Assembly (NCBI RefSeq): GCF_028553805.1
Contig: NZ_CP067140.1
Location: forward strand, 1,736,001 to 1,800,000
Length of the DNA: 64,000 nt
Direction: 5' to 3'
DNA from: Paracoccus saliphilus
GTDB taxonomy: Bacteria > Pseudomonadota > Alphaproteobacteria > Rhodobacterales > Rhodobacteraceae
The position numbers and the translations under genes are program-made. This document shows, piece by piece, positions 28,601 through 40,358 of the stretch. Each line of letters begins with the position of its first letter. Position 1 is the first letter of the stretch. The notes beneath the pieces are model-generated. The model was not told the DNA's origin. It saw only the letters and a program-made list of their open reading frames with translations, and did no database searches.

Positions 28601-29326
28601 ATGTCGATCTGGGAATACGCAAACCCCGTGAAGTTCATGCGCGTCTCTGGCGCCGTCCTGCCATGGCTGGCCATCGCCGCGGCGGTCTGCACCATCGGCG
28701 GCGTCGCATGGGGATTTCTGACGCCCGAGGATTACAAGCAGGGCTCGACCGTCAAGATCGTCTTCCTGCATGTGCCCGCCGCGATGATGGCGATCAATAT
28801 CTGGGTGATGATGCTGATCGCCTCGCTGATCTGGCTGATCCGGCGTCATCATGTCAGCGCATTGGCCGCCAAGGCCGCGGCGCCGGTGGGGGCGGTGATG
28901 ACGCTGATCGCGCTGGCCACCGGGGCGATCTGGGGGCAGCCGATGTGGGGAACATGGTGGGAATGGGACCCGCGCTTGACCTCATTCCTGATCCTGCTGC
29001 TGTTCTATATCGGCTATATCGCGCTCTGGTCCGCCATCGAGGACCCGGATAGCGCCGCCGACCTGACCGGGGTGCTGTGCCTTGTCGGCTCGGTCTTTGC
29101 TTTGCTGTCGCGCTACGCGGTGCTGTTCTGGAACCAGGGGTTGCATCAGGGGGCCTCGCTGTCCGTTGCGCCGGGCGAACGTATGAGCGAGATCTATCGC
29201 TATCCGCTTTACCTTTCGATGTTCGGGTTCCTGCTGCTGTTTCTGGTGTTGGTTCTGGTCCGCACCCGCACAGAAATCCGCAGGCGGCGTCTTGCCGCAT
29301 TGCAGGCACGGGAGATGCGCGCATGA
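28601..29326 (+). CDS. ccmC: Heme-handling protein CcmC
   Basis: A 241-residue membrane protein of the HemeHandling superfamily that loads heme onto CcmE. The tryptophan-rich heme motif is PMWGTWWEWDPRLTS, and external histidines lie in the loops (LHVPAAMM, NQGLHQGAS). It overlaps ccmD by 4 nt (ATGA). Confidence 0.96.
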   Translation: MSIWEYANPVKFMRVSGAVLPWLAIAAAVCTIGGVAWGFLTPEDYKQGSTVKIVFLHVPAAMMAINIWVMMLIASLIWLIRRHHVSALAAKAAAPVGAVMTLIALATGAIWGQPMWGTWWEWDPRLTSFLILLLFYIGYIALWSAIEDPDSAADLTGVLCLVGSVFALLSRYAVLFWNQGLHQGASLSVAPGERMSEIYRYPLYLSMFGFLLLFLVLVLVRTRTEIRRRRLAALQAREMRA

Positions 29327-29466
29327 TGGATCTTGGGAAATATGCCGGCACGGTGCTGGCCGCCTACGGGGTCTCGTTGCTGCTGTTGACCGGGATTATC
29401 TGGCAAAGCTGGGCAGCAAATGTACGCGCCCGCCGTGAATTGGAGAAATACGAGAAGAATGGCTAG
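29323..29466 (+). CDS. ccmD: Heme exporter small subunit CcmD
   Basis: A 47-residue, single-helix protein (MMDLGKYAGTVLAAYGVS... then a basic tail ARRELEKYEK). Size, topology and position between ccmC and ccmG identify it. It helps release holo-CcmE from the CcmABC complex. It overlaps ccmC by 4 nt and ccmG by 8 nt. Confidence 0.9.
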   Translation: MMDLGKYAGTVLAAYGVSLLLLTGIIWQSWAANVRARRELEKYEKNG

Positions 29467-30001
29467 GATTTCGCCCCTTGTCGCGCTGCCGCCGCTGGCC
29501 TTTGCCGCTCTGGCGGGGATGTTCCTCTGGGGCATGGGGCGCGACGATCCAGACGCGCTGCCCTCGACCATGGTCGGGCGCGAGGCGCCTGCCGTGCCGC
29601 AGACCACGCTGCCGGGCAAGACGCAACTGACCGACGCGATGCTGCGCGAGCCCGGCGTGAAGCTGGTGAATTTCTGGGCAAGTTGGTGCCCGCCTTGCCG
29701 GGCAGAGCATCCGACCTTGATGGAATTGTCCGAACGCCTTCCGGTTTATGGCGTCGATCTGAAGGACCCGGAGGCCAATGCGCTGGAATTCCTGGAGGAG
29801 GACGGCGATCCGTTCCATGCCATGGCGACCGATCCCAAGGGGCGGGGGGCCATCGATTGGGGGGTGACCGCCCCGCCCGAGACTTTCATCGTCAATGGCG
29901 AGGGCGAGATCCTTTATCGCTTTGCCGGGCCGATGGTCCGCGAGGATTACACCAACCGCTTTGTCCCCGAGCTGGAAAAGGCGCTGGCCGCCGAGCAGTG
30001 A
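29459..30001 (+). CDS. ccmG: Periplasmic thiol:disulfide oxidoreductase CcmG/DsbE
   Basis: A membrane-anchored thioredoxin that reduces apocytochrome c cysteines before heme attachment. The 180-residue protein has an N-terminal anchor (about 5-25) and the active site WCPPC with Cys77 and Cys80; GVTAPPETF is the family cis-Pro loop. The probable electron donor is CcdA at 43265. The gene overlaps ccmD by 8 nt and ends the ccm operon; ccmE, F and H are not in the window. Confidence 0.95.
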   Translation: MARISPLVALPPLAFAALAGMFLWGMGRDDPDALPSTMVGREAPAVPQTTLPGKTQLTDAMLREPGVKLVNFWASWCPPCRAEHPTLMELSERLPVYGVDLKDPEANALEFLEEDGDPFHAMATDPKGRGAIDWGVTAPPETFIVNGEGEILYRFAGPMVREDYTNRFVPELEKALAAEQ

Positions 30002-30076
30002 TCTGACGGGTTGCGCCTTGTGCAACTGCGCGACAGAGTGACCTCATCCATTTGTGAGAACGGGGAGAGGTCAGCC

Positions 30077-31891
30077 ATGACAAGGGTGAGTCTAGTGACG
30101 GCGCTGCTGATGGGCGGCGTTTGGGCAATGCCTGCGATAGCGCAGCAGGCGACGGATGCGGTTGCGCCGGAGGCAGGGAGCCCCGAGACCGAAAGCGCCG
30201 ATGTCTTCGCCGGTCTGGGCGAGGCTGCCGGCGCCGCATTGGCCAGCAAAGAAGAAGGCAAGCCGGTCACCGCGCAGAACTGGATGGTGGCGGCGGCAAA
30301 TCCACTGGCCGTTGAGGCCGGAGCCAAGGTGTTGGAGCGCGGCGGATCGGCTGCCGATGCGATGGTGGCCGTCCAGACCGTGTTGGGGCTGGTCGAGCCG
30401 CAAAGCTCGGGTTTGGGCGGGGGCGCCTTCCTTGTCTGGTATGATGCCGAAAGCGGCGAGTTGACCACGCTGGACGGCCGCGAGACCGCGCCCCTTGCCG
30501 CGACTCCGACCTATTTCCAGGATGAGAATGGCGAGCCGCTGGAATTCTATGACGCGGTGGTCGGCGGCCGTTCGGTCGGCACGCCGGGCACGCCCGCGCT
30601 GCTCGAGGAAGCGCATCGCCGTTGGGGCAAGGTGAACTGGGGCAGCCTGTTCGATGATGCCATCACCTTGGCAGATGAGGGCTTTACCGTCTCGCCGCGC
30701 TTGGCCGCGCTGGTGGCCGACGACAGCGAGCGCTTGGGCCGTTTCCCCGCCACCAAGGCCTATTTCTTCCCTGATGGTCAGGCCATTGCGGCGGGTGACA
30801 TGTTGGAAAACCCCGAATACGCCCATGTTCTGCGGCGGTTGGCGGCAGAGGGCAGTCGCGCTTTCTATAGCGGAGAAATCGCTGAAGGTATCGCCGATAC
30901 TGTTCGGAATGCAGAGGGAAATCCTGGATTGCTCTCGGTTGATGACCTGGCGGCTTACAAGGTCAAGGAGCGCCCGGCGGTCTGCGCAGAATATCGCGAT
31001 CACGAGGTGTGCGGCATGGGGCCTCCGTCCTCGGGCGGGCTGACCGTGGGGCAAATCCTCGGGATGCTGGGGGGCTATGATCTGGCCGCGCTTGGGGCCG
31101 AAAACCCGGAAAGCTGGCGGCTGATCGGCGATGCGTCACGCCTCGCCTTCGCGGATCGGGGCCGCTACATGGCCGACAGCGATTTCGTGCCGGTCCCGAG
31201 CGAGGGCCTGATCGCGCCCGATTACCTTGCCGAGCGCGGCGAGTTGCTGGGCGGAGATGACAGCCTGCCCGAGGTCAGCGCCGGTTCGCCGGGCTGGTCG
31301 CACGCGATGAACTGGGGGCAGGACAGCTCGCTGGAACTGCCCTCGACCTCGCATATCTCGATCGTCGATGCGGATGGCAATGCGCTCTCCATGACCACCA
31401 CCATCGAGAACGGTTTCGGCTCGCGCCTGTTCACCCAGGGTTTCCTGTTGAATAATGAGCTGACCGATTTCTCTTTCGAGACGCATGACGAGGCGGGCTA
31501 TCCCATCGCCAACCGGCTGGAGCCGGGCAAGCGTCCGCGTTCCTCGATGGCGCCGAGCATCGTGATGAAGGATGGCAAGCCGGTGCTGGTGATCGGTTCG
31601 CCGGGCGGTAGCCGGATCATCGGTTATGTCGCCAAGGCGATCATCGGTTACATCGATTGGGGCATGGATGTGCAGCAGGCGGTGGCCCTTCCCAATATCG
31701 TCAATCGGTTCGGGACGATGGATGTCGAGGCGGGAACACCGGCGACTGACCTGACCCAAGCGCTGACCGATATCGGCTTCGAGGTCGAGGAAGCCGACCT
31801 GAATTCCGGTTTGCACGGCATCGCGATCACGCCTGATGGCTTGTCGGGTGGGGCTGATCCGCGCCGTGAAGGTGTCGCGATAGGCGATTGA
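30077..31891 (+). CDS. ggt: Gamma-glutamyltransferase
   Basis: A periplasmic Ntn-hydrolase that removes or transfers the gamma-glutamyl group of glutathione and analogues. The 604-residue precursor has a signal peptide (about 1-22, MPAIAQ) and matures by cleavage before the catalytic Thr424 in ELPSTSHISIVDADGN. Other signatures are SGLGGGAFLVWYD, TLDGRETAP and GSPGGSRIIGYV. The ATG follows GGGGAGAGG. A strong shared terminator follows. Confidence 0.94.
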   Translation: MTRVSLVTALLMGGVWAMPAIAQQATDAVAPEAGSPETESADVFAGLGEAAGAALASKEEGKPVTAQNWMVAAANPLAVEAGAKVLERGGSAADAMVAVQTVLGLVEPQSSGLGGGAFLVWYDAESGELTTLDGRETAPLAATPTYFQDENGEPLEFYDAVVGGRSVGTPGTPALLEEAHRRWGKVNWGSLFDDAITLADEGFTVSPRLAALVADDSERLGRFPATKAYFFPDGQAIAAGDMLENPEYAHVLRRLAAEGSRAFYSGEIAEGIADTVRNAEGNPGLLSVDDLAAYKVKERPAVCAEYRDHEVCGMGPPSSGGLTVGQILGMLGGYDLAALGAENPESWRLIGDASRLAFADRGRYMADSDFVPVPSEGLIAPDYLAERGELLGGDDSLPEVSAGSPGWSHAMNWGQDSSLELPSTSHISIVDADGNALSMTTTIENGFGSRLFTQGFLLNNELTDFSFETHDEAGYPIANRLEPGKRPRSSMAPSIVMKDGKPVLVIGSPGGSRIIGYVAKAIIGYIDWGMDVQQAVALPNIVNRFGTMDVEAGTPATDLTQALTDIGFEVEEADLNSGLHGIAITPDGLSGGADPRREGVAIGD

Positions 31892-31900
31892 TGTAAAAGA

Positions 31901-31928
31901 AAACCCCCGGCGCAATGGCCGGGGGTTT
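31901..31928. terminator. Bidirectional intrinsic terminator (ggt / acnA)
   Basis: AAACCCCCGGC pairs perfectly with GCCGGGGGTTT around a 6-nt loop. A-rich DNA on the left and T-rich DNA on the right let it serve both converging genes. Confidence 0.85.
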
Positions 31929-31949
31929 CCGTTTGTCTTCAGCGCCCGA

Positions 31950-34721
<2,772 letters not shown>

Positions 34722-35032
34722 CAGGGCCTCCCTGTCTGCGAAATGGATGGGTCGGGCATGCGGTATCCCTGCTTTGCCTGATGGAGAAAGGTTCTGCAAG
34801 GGCATCGCAGAGAGTTTGTATGCAATCGCATACCAGACTTTCCGCTGTTGCTCAAGAGGCACGATGCTTTGCTCTCGGCAGACTAACAAAGCCTTGATTT
34901 GTCTTGAGGCCCTGCTACCCGCTATGCAAGAGATCGACATTCAATGAATTGGGCTGGATGATGCATAGCATTTCAGGCAGGGCGCAACCGGGCGTTCTGA
35001 CGCACAGCCGGAGTGATCTGGTCAAGGGGAAG
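34722..35032. other. Divergent intergenic region (acnA / DUF1223 gene)
   Basis: A 311-bp gap that should contain both promoters. I see no repeat, hairpin or operator that I can support. Confidence 0.5.
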
Positions 35033-35953
35033 ATGACGGCATTGTCGAGGGCAAAAGCATGTTTGGGGGCGATTGCCGTTGCGCTGACCGCAGCACTGCC
35101 CGTTGCCGCACAAGATGCCCTCGGGGTGGGTGCGGATGCGCCGATCATTGCCGCTCCGGCCGATCCTGGCCGTTCCGCGCCCTCGGTGACGAGTCCATAC
35201 AGCGCCCCTGAGATCGGCGGGTTCAACAGCTTTGCCGCCAGTGACATGGCGCCACCGTCGCTGGACAATTTCACACCGCCCACACTGCCCGTGGTGGTCG
35301 AGCTGTTCACTTCGCAGGGCTGTTCCTCCTGTCCGCCTGCCGATGCGATGCTGGAAACGCTGGCGGATGATCCGGGAATCCTGCCCTTGTCGCTGCATGT
35401 CGATTACTGGGATTACCTGGGATGGGCGGACAGTTTCGCCAACCCGCAATTTACCGCCAGGCAAGAGGCTTATGCCCGCGCCGCAGGCGAAAGATCGGTC
35501 TATACCCCGCAACTCATCATCGATGGGCAGGACACGGCCGTGGCGCCGGGACCGGTCCAGTTGATGGGGCTGATCGATGCGCATCGCGCCTCGCCCGCGG
35601 TGGTGAGCCTGAATCGCGAGCAGACGGCTGAAGGCGACCGGATAGAGATCGTGCCGCTGTCAGAACTTGCGATGCCGATCGACGTGATCCTGGTCCGCTA
35701 TGCCCCGCAGCGCACGGTCGAGATCAAGGCCGGGGAAAATCGTGGCCGTGAAATGACTTATGTCAATGTCGTGCTGTCGCTTGAAAAGCTGGCCGATTGG
35801 GATGGCCAGGCCCCGTTGCGCCTGACCGTGCGGCAGGAGGGGCTGCCCGATGACAGTTTCCCTGCCGATACCCGCCACGTGATCCTGGTGCAGGAGGATC
35901 TGAGCGGCAAGGAAATGCCCGGACCGATCCTTGCCGCGATCGGGCTCGATTGA
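35033..35953 (+). CDS. Secreted DUF1223 (thioredoxin-fold) protein
   Basis: A 306-residue protein with a signal peptide (about 1-26, ending AAQ). The DUF1223 core starts at about residue 88 with VVELFTSQGCSSCPPADAML, where Cys97 and Cys100 form a CxxC; HVDYWDYLGWADSFANPQFTARQ and VYTPQLIIDGQ are family blocks. A periplasmic redox role is possible but unproved. The start at 35033 follows AAGGGGAAG; upstream in-frame ATGs lack a signal peptide. The composite element copy B follows. Confidence 0.88.
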   Translation: MTALSRAKACLGAIAVALTAALPVAAQDALGVGADAPIIAAPADPGRSAPSVTSPYSAPEIGGFNSFAASDMAPPSLDNFTPPTLPVVVELFTSQGCSSCPPADAMLETLADDPGILPLSLHVDYWDYLGWADSFANPQFTARQEAYARAAGERSVYTPQLIIDGQDTAVAPGPVQLMGLIDAHRASPAVVSLNREQTAEGDRIEIVPLSELAMPIDVILVRYAPQRTVEIKAGENRGREMTYVNVVLSLEKLADWDGQAPLRLTVRQEGLPDDSFPADTRHVILVQEDLSGKEMPGPILAAIGLD

Positions 35954-36002
35954 ACCGCTCCGGTCCGGCCGTCCCTTTTACCGCAATCACGGCTTTTCCA
36001 AC

Positions 36003-36142
36003 GCAACGCGCGCACGGCAACAGCACCGTGCGTTGCATCTGACTTCCCGCGCAACAGATGCCGGATTCACCCAGCAAATGCTGGGAATCCGGCTGTGACA
36101 TCCGTACACGGCATGTGCACAGGACGTACACAGCCCGTACAC
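36003..36142 (+). repeat. Composite 3' element, copy B (hairpin - dyad - four phased GTACAC boxes)
   Basis: Lies 50 bp after the DUF1223 gene, same direction. A GCAACG...CGCACGG / CCGTGCGTTGC hairpin region at 36003-36035, the dyad CCAGCAAATGCTGG at 36071-36084 (identical to copy A), 19 nt, then GTACAC at 36104, GTGCAC at 36115, GTACAC at 36126 and 36137, again every 11 bp. Confidence 0.8.
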
Positions 36143-36275
36143 AGGCGGCGAGCGTTGCGCGACCGGCGATCAGCTTTTCTTTCGTAAACTGCAGGTTTGG
36201 AATCAGGCCACCTGATGAGCTTGACCGGATATTTCGAGCGGCGGACAATATCGGGCGGGTGGATCAGGAGGAGAG

Positions 36276-36665
36276 ATGCTGGATCATATCTGTATCGGGG
36301 TTGCCGATCTTGCGCGCAGCAAGCGCTTTTATGCTGCCGCATTGGCGCCCCTGGGCTATCGGATCACGGTCGAGGAGATAGATGCCGTCGGTTTCGGCGT
36401 GGCCGAGGGCAACCGCAGATCGCTTGATCCGGGAGGGGAGTTCTGGATCGCGTCGGGCGCGCCGGTGCCACCTCTGGCCCATCTCGCCTTCAACGCGGGG
36501 ACACGGCAAGAGGTCGATGCGTTTTTCCGGGCCGCGACAGGGGCAGGGGGCGGAGACAATGGCGAACCCGGACTGCGCCCACGCTATCACGAGAATTACT
36601 ATGCCTGTTTCATCATCGATCCGGACGGCTACAACATAGAGGCGGTTTGTCACGAGGGGACTTGA
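36276..36665 (+). CDS. VOC-family (glyoxalase/bleomycin resistance fold) protein
   Basis: A 129-residue single vicinal-oxygen-chelate domain. Possible metal ligands are His4 (MLDHICIGV), the His of LAHLAFNAG and the Glu of GYNIEAVCH near the C-terminus; YYACFIIDPDGYNIE is the standard VOC ending. AGGAGGAG precedes the ATG. The substrate is unknown. Confidence 0.87.
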   Translation: MLDHICIGVADLARSKRFYAAALAPLGYRITVEEIDAVGFGVAEGNRRSLDPGGEFWIASGAPVPPLAHLAFNAGTRQEVDAFFRAATGAGGGDNGEPGLRPRYHENYYACFIIDPDGYNIEAVCHEGT

Positions 36666-36706
36666 GGCAGGAGGGGGAGGAGAACCAATTCCGTAATAGA
36701 TTCCTG

Positions 36707-36934
36707 TCAGTGATGAGGTTCGTCAGGAACGTTTAGCCGATGTGCAAGCTTTGGCTTGACCATATTTGCAAGCAAAATGACTGCGATGCAGATAGCGACG
36801 AAACCAATAGCCCAATAAAGATTGTGAAGTGCCAGCAAGAAGCCGATCGGGAAGATGGCTGCGGCAGGGATATAGATAAACAGGATTGCAAAAAGATGCA
36901 GGATGCTGGTGCCTGTAAAGTTCCGAGAGGTCAT
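36707..36934 (-). CDS. Small two-helix membrane protein
   Basis: A 75-residue protein starting MTSRNFTGTSILHLF, with two hydrophobic helices at about residues 8-32 and 36-58 and a polar His-ended tail. The frame is open upstream to 37132, but that part is low-quality; the ATG at 36934 gives a sensible membrane protein. No family recognised. Moderately AT-richer than its neighbours. Confidence 0.5.
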   Translation of the reverse strand: MTSRNFTGTSILHLFAILFIYIPAAAIFPIGFLLALHNLYWAIGFVAICIAVILLANMVKPKLAHRLNVPDEPHH

Positions 36935-37138
36935 TTGGGATATCTGCGCGTGTTGATTTGATCCGTACGGGGGCGTGACGTCTGAAACGGTTTTGGGTGG
37001 CCGGGGCCATATTGGGATCATGCATCGGTTGCAAAGGCGACAACAAGGAACGCTAACACCCGGAAAAGTACTTCTGTCCTTGATTATCATGTGAGCAACG
37101 CCCTTGCACATCCTGCAAAACCCGGCCATCACCCGATC

Positions 37139-38038
37139 ATGAGCGAGTGGATCATCCAGATCGCGGGCACGTCCGAGGGCGCGCGATTGGCATCAATCCT
37201 CGCGCTGAGCGCGGCGTTCCTGCACGCGGTGTTCGGAGCGTTGCAGAAGGGCCGGCACGATCCGTGGGTCAGCCGGGCGGCAATAGACCTGAGCTATGGG
37301 CTGATCGCCCTGCCGGTGGCGCTGTTCGTGGTGCCTTGGCCCTCGGCACAGTTGTGGCCCGTGTTGTTCGGGGCGATGGCCATTCATATCGTCTACAAGA
37401 TTGCACAGGCACAGACCTATCAGCGAGGTGCCTATACCGTCGTCTATCCTGTCGTGCGCGGCAGCGGGCCGCTTTTCACCGTGATTGCCGCCGGAGTGGT
37501 GTTCCGCGAGCATTTCAACCTGGTGCAATGGCTGGGTGTGCTGCTGCTGGTGGGCGGAATCTTCGGATTGGCAATCTTTAACCGGCTTCGCCTGACCATC
37601 GGGCGCGACACATTGGGACCGGCCCTGGCATGGGCCTTGGTGACGGGCGGGCTGGTGGCGCTTTATACCACCTATGATGCCTGGGGCATCCGGCTGGCGG
37701 CGGATCCGTACACATTTCTGGCATGGTTTTTCCTGCTGGATTCCATTTTCATGCCGATCTGGAACCGGCGCCGCCTTGCGGCCCTGCCGAAATCCGAGAT
37801 CGGGCCGCTGGCATTGCGTGGAATTGCCGGGGCTTTGGTCGCGCTGGCGAGCTTTGGATCGATCATGCTGGCCACGAGGATCGACGATGTCGGACGGGCG
37901 GCGGTGCTGCGCGAGACCTCGACTGTCTTCGCGGCCCTTGTCGGCTGGATGATCCTGGGCGAAAAGGTGGGGCCGGTTCGCGCGGTCCTGATGGCAGTGA
38001 TCGCCGCGGGCGCGGTGATAGTCGAGTTGGGTGCCTGA
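37139..38038 (+). CDS. DMT-superfamily (EamA) transporter
   Basis: A 299-residue inner-membrane protein with about ten helices and the two EamA repeats; VVYPVVRGSGPLFTVIAAGVVFREH is the conserved first-repeat end and LRETSTVFAALVGWMILGEKVGP the second. The substrate is unknown. A GTG at 37091 would add 16 residues; ATG at 37139 is preferred. Followed 20 bp later by the septation protein gene. Confidence 0.88.
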   Translation: MSEWIIQIAGTSEGARLASILALSAAFLHAVFGALQKGRHDPWVSRAAIDLSYGLIALPVALFVVPWPSAQLWPVLFGAMAIHIVYKIAQAQTYQRGAYTVVYPVVRGSGPLFTVIAAGVVFREHFNLVQWLGVLLLVGGIFGLAIFNRLRLTIGRDTLGPALAWALVTGGLVALYTTYDAWGIRLAADPYTFLAWFFLLDSIFMPIWNRRRLAALPKSEIGPLALRGIAGALVALASFGSIMLATRIDDVGRAAVLRETSTVFAALVGWMILGEKVGPVRAVLMAVIAAGAVIVELGA

Positions 38039-38058
38039 CCGGGCCAAGGAAGGATGCG

Positions 38059-38667
38059 ATGAAAGAGACGAAACCCTGGGTCAAACCGGTGCTGGAACTT
38101 GGACCGGTGCTGCTGTTCTTCGCGGTCTTCATGCTGTTCCGCGGCGAGGAGGTGACTCTCTTCGGGCGCGATTACAGCGCCTTCATCCTCGCCACGCTGA
38201 TCTTCGTGCCGGTGCTGGCGCTGGCGACGCTGATCCAGTGGCGGCTATCCGGCAAGCTGTCGCCGATGCAGGTCGCGACACTGGTGCTGGTGGTGGTGTT
38301 CGGCGGGCTGTCGGTCTGGCTGAACGATCCGCGCTTCTTCAAGATGAAGCCGACGCTGATCTATCTGCTCTTCGCGATCATCCTGGGGGTCAGCCTGATC
38401 GCGCGCAAGAATTGGTTGCAGATGGTGCTGTCCGAAGCGCTGCCGATGGATGCCGAGGGTTGGCGCAAGCTGACCCTGCGCATGGCGCTGGTCTTCCTGG
38501 CGCTGGCCGTGGCGAACGAGATTGTCTGGCGGACAATGTCCGAGACGGCATGGGTCTATTTCAAGACCTTCGGTCTGCCGCTGATCCTGTTCGTTTTCCT
38601 GATCGCAAATTCGGGGCTGTTCCGGGATCACGCGCTGGACAAGGATTCGGACGAGACGGACAGCTGA
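38059..38667 (+). CDS. yciB: Inner membrane-spanning protein YciB / septation protein A
   Basis: A 202-residue, five- to six-helix membrane protein of the IspZ/YciB family, which affects envelope synthesis and septation. KPVLELGPVLLFF, TLIQWRLSGKLSPMQVATLVLVVVFGGLSVWL, KMKPTLIYLLFA and ANEIVWRTMSETAWVYFKTFGLP are the diagnostic segments. GGAAGG precedes the ATG. It probably shares a transcript with the upstream transporter and converges on the hydrolase gene with 4 bp between stops. Confidence 0.94.
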   Translation: MKETKPWVKPVLELGPVLLFFAVFMLFRGEEVTLFGRDYSAFILATLIFVPVLALATLIQWRLSGKLSPMQVATLVLVVVFGGLSVWLNDPRFFKMKPTLIYLLFAIILGVSLIARKNWLQMVLSEALPMDAEGWRKLTLRMALVFLALAVANEIVWRTMSETAWVYFKTFGLPLILFVFLIANSGLFRDHALDKDSDETDS

Positions 38668-38671
38668 TCCT

Positions 38672-39568
38672 TCAGGCTCCGAGGCCGCCGAGGGGGGCAG
38701 GGGGCGCCAGCAGGCGCGACCAGCGCGGCTCGATCCGGCCGGGAAGGCGGGCGCGCAGCATCGGCATGGGCAGCGCCCAGGGCTGGGCAAGCGCGGTGCG
38801 GTAGAAATCGAACAATCCCTGCCGCAGATAGGGCGTCCAATGCGACAGGCGCAGCGGCGTGCGGTCCACCGGGAAGCCGAGGTTCCAAAGGGCGTCCAGC
38901 GTGCCGCGATGGTCGATCTGCATGTCGAACCAGTTGCGCAGGGGCTCGTCCAGCCCGAAGCCGAGTGCCTGCCTGCGGCCCTTGCCCAGCCACATCTCTA
39001 TGGCGAAGTCGAACAGGTCGTTCTCGCGCGAGGTGATGTTCAGCACTTCTGCCCGTCGTCCTGCCGGGCTGTCGATCGCCGCGGCAGCCTCGTCGCGGAA
39101 TTCGGCCCCGGTCAGCAGGATCATGCGCCCGATGCTGCCGGGATCGGCGCGATGCAGCACCTGCAAGGCGACGCGCGCGCCCAGCGAATGCCCGATCAGG
39201 GCCACGGGCCGTCCGGCCCTTTCGGCCAGGTCCGAGACAGTCCGGGCAAGCGATGCCCCTGCCTCTCCGGCTTGCCGATAGGCGCGGCCAAGGCGGCCCC
39301 GCGCCTCCCATCCGAAAGCCAGCGCCAGCCCCTCTTCGGGGCGGCCGGTGCCGAAGCCGAGCGCACGCGGCCATGACAGCGCCCGATGCGCGCCAAGCTG
39401 CGGGTCGAGCGAAAGGATATGGCGATGCGGATCATTGGCGGATTGCGAGGGCGAATAGCGATAGCCATGGATCATGGCGATGATCGGCGCCCCCTCGGGC
39501 AGGCTGTCGGCCAGTTGCCACAATTCGGGTGGCGGCGTGCTATCGGCGTTGAGCTTGACGACCGGCAT
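38672..39568 (-). CDS. Alpha/beta hydrolase
   Basis: A 298-residue protein with the alpha/beta hydrolase nucleophile elbow GHSLGAR; the oxyanion region is AMIHGYRYSP near residue 35. Probably a lipase- or esterase-like enzyme, with no signal peptide. An in-frame ATG at 39577 is the alternative start. The substrate is unknown. It is divergent from rne across a long region that holds a dispersed repeat. Confidence 0.82.
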   Translation of the reverse strand: MPVVKLNADSTPPPELWQLADSLPEGAPIIAMIHGYRYSPSQSANDPHRHILSLDPQLGAHRALSWPRALGFGTGRPEEGLALAFGWEARGRLGRAYRQAGEAGASLARTVSDLAERAGRPVALIGHSLGARVALQVLHRADPGSIGRMILLTGAEFRDEAAAAIDSPAGRRAEVLNITSRENDLFDFAIEMWLGKGRRQALGFGLDEPLRNWFDMQIDHRGTLDALWNLGFPVDRTPLRLSHWTPYLRQGLFDFYRTALAQPWALPMPMLRARLPGRIEPRWSRLLAPPAPLGGLGA

Positions 39569-39790
39569 CCATCGCATCCTGTCCCGTCCAGACAGGGATT
39601 GGATAGGGCAATGCTGCAACAGCAGCATGACTGGAACGTAACGACCGCGTGACGCCCCACCCTCGCAGATGGCAGAGGCAATGTCGTTTTCGATCAGGTC
39701 GTTGGAGGGATAATATCGGAAAACCTGGTGAGGGCCTCCAAGGCTTGTGGTAATGCCGGTCGATCTGCCGGCAATCCCGAAACCTGGCCT

Positions 39791-39890
39791 CTTCTTCGTT
39801 GTCTCAATACTTCGGGGTCGCCGGCGGGTCGCGGCACTGGTTCGAGGGATCTTCCGGCGACGGGGCAGCGCCCCGGCCAATGTGGGGCGA
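39791..39890 (-). repeat. Dispersed hairpin/GATATTT/GAAGAAG element, long variant (copy 5)
   Basis: Read on the minus strand: GGCCGGGGCGCTGCCCC hairpin, then CGCCGGAAGATCCCTCG and AACCAGTG, a GCGAC-rich part, and finally CCCCGAAGTATTGAG with ACGAAGAAG. The CGCCGG-AGATC-CTCGAACCAGTG block is shared only with the copy at 44045. Unlike most copies it is not 3' of a gene but between two divergent genes. Confidence 0.65.
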
Positions 39891-40358
39891 AGTAGGCCGC
39901 CATCTTGAAAAAATGGCCCCGACCCGGCGGAATCCGTCCACACCTGTAGCGGGAATCCTTTTCACCATTGAATTTCCCCCACCACCACCTCTATGTTGTG
40001 GATATGCGCCGAAGTCACGCTATCGCGGGCCGAGCGGCGCCAACAGTTTCGCAGCGCGGCACCTCTGCTCCAAGTTCTGGACGGCATGTGCCTCGCGGAA
40101 AACCCCGTCTCAGGCGCGATCAACCGCACCGGGATGACGACAAGCACTGGCCCGAACCGTCCGACGGTCCCGGGTCCCACAAAGGAACAGACGCGATGAC
40201 GCGCGCAACGAATGGATGGAGAGGGAGAGGGCAGGCAGATCGCCTCGCCATCCCCATCACCATCTCAGCAGCCGCGCCCGCGCCCCAATCATGCCGCAGC
40301 CCTTCCCGGACGATGCCATTGGCACCGCCCGGTTTCGGTCTGTGCGAAAGACATAACA
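39891..40358 (+). other. Long leader region upstream of rne
   Basis: About 470 bp without a supported gene. RNase E mRNAs often have long 5' leaders that mediate autoregulation, and this gap would fit. TTGAAT near 39967 with TATGTT 18 nt later is a weak promoter candidate. No conserved structure could be confirmed. Confidence 0.4.

Noticed and set aside
37091..37138. GTG start for the DMT transporter at 37091
   Set aside because: No ribosome-binding site, and the extra 16 residues are polar and atypical for the family.
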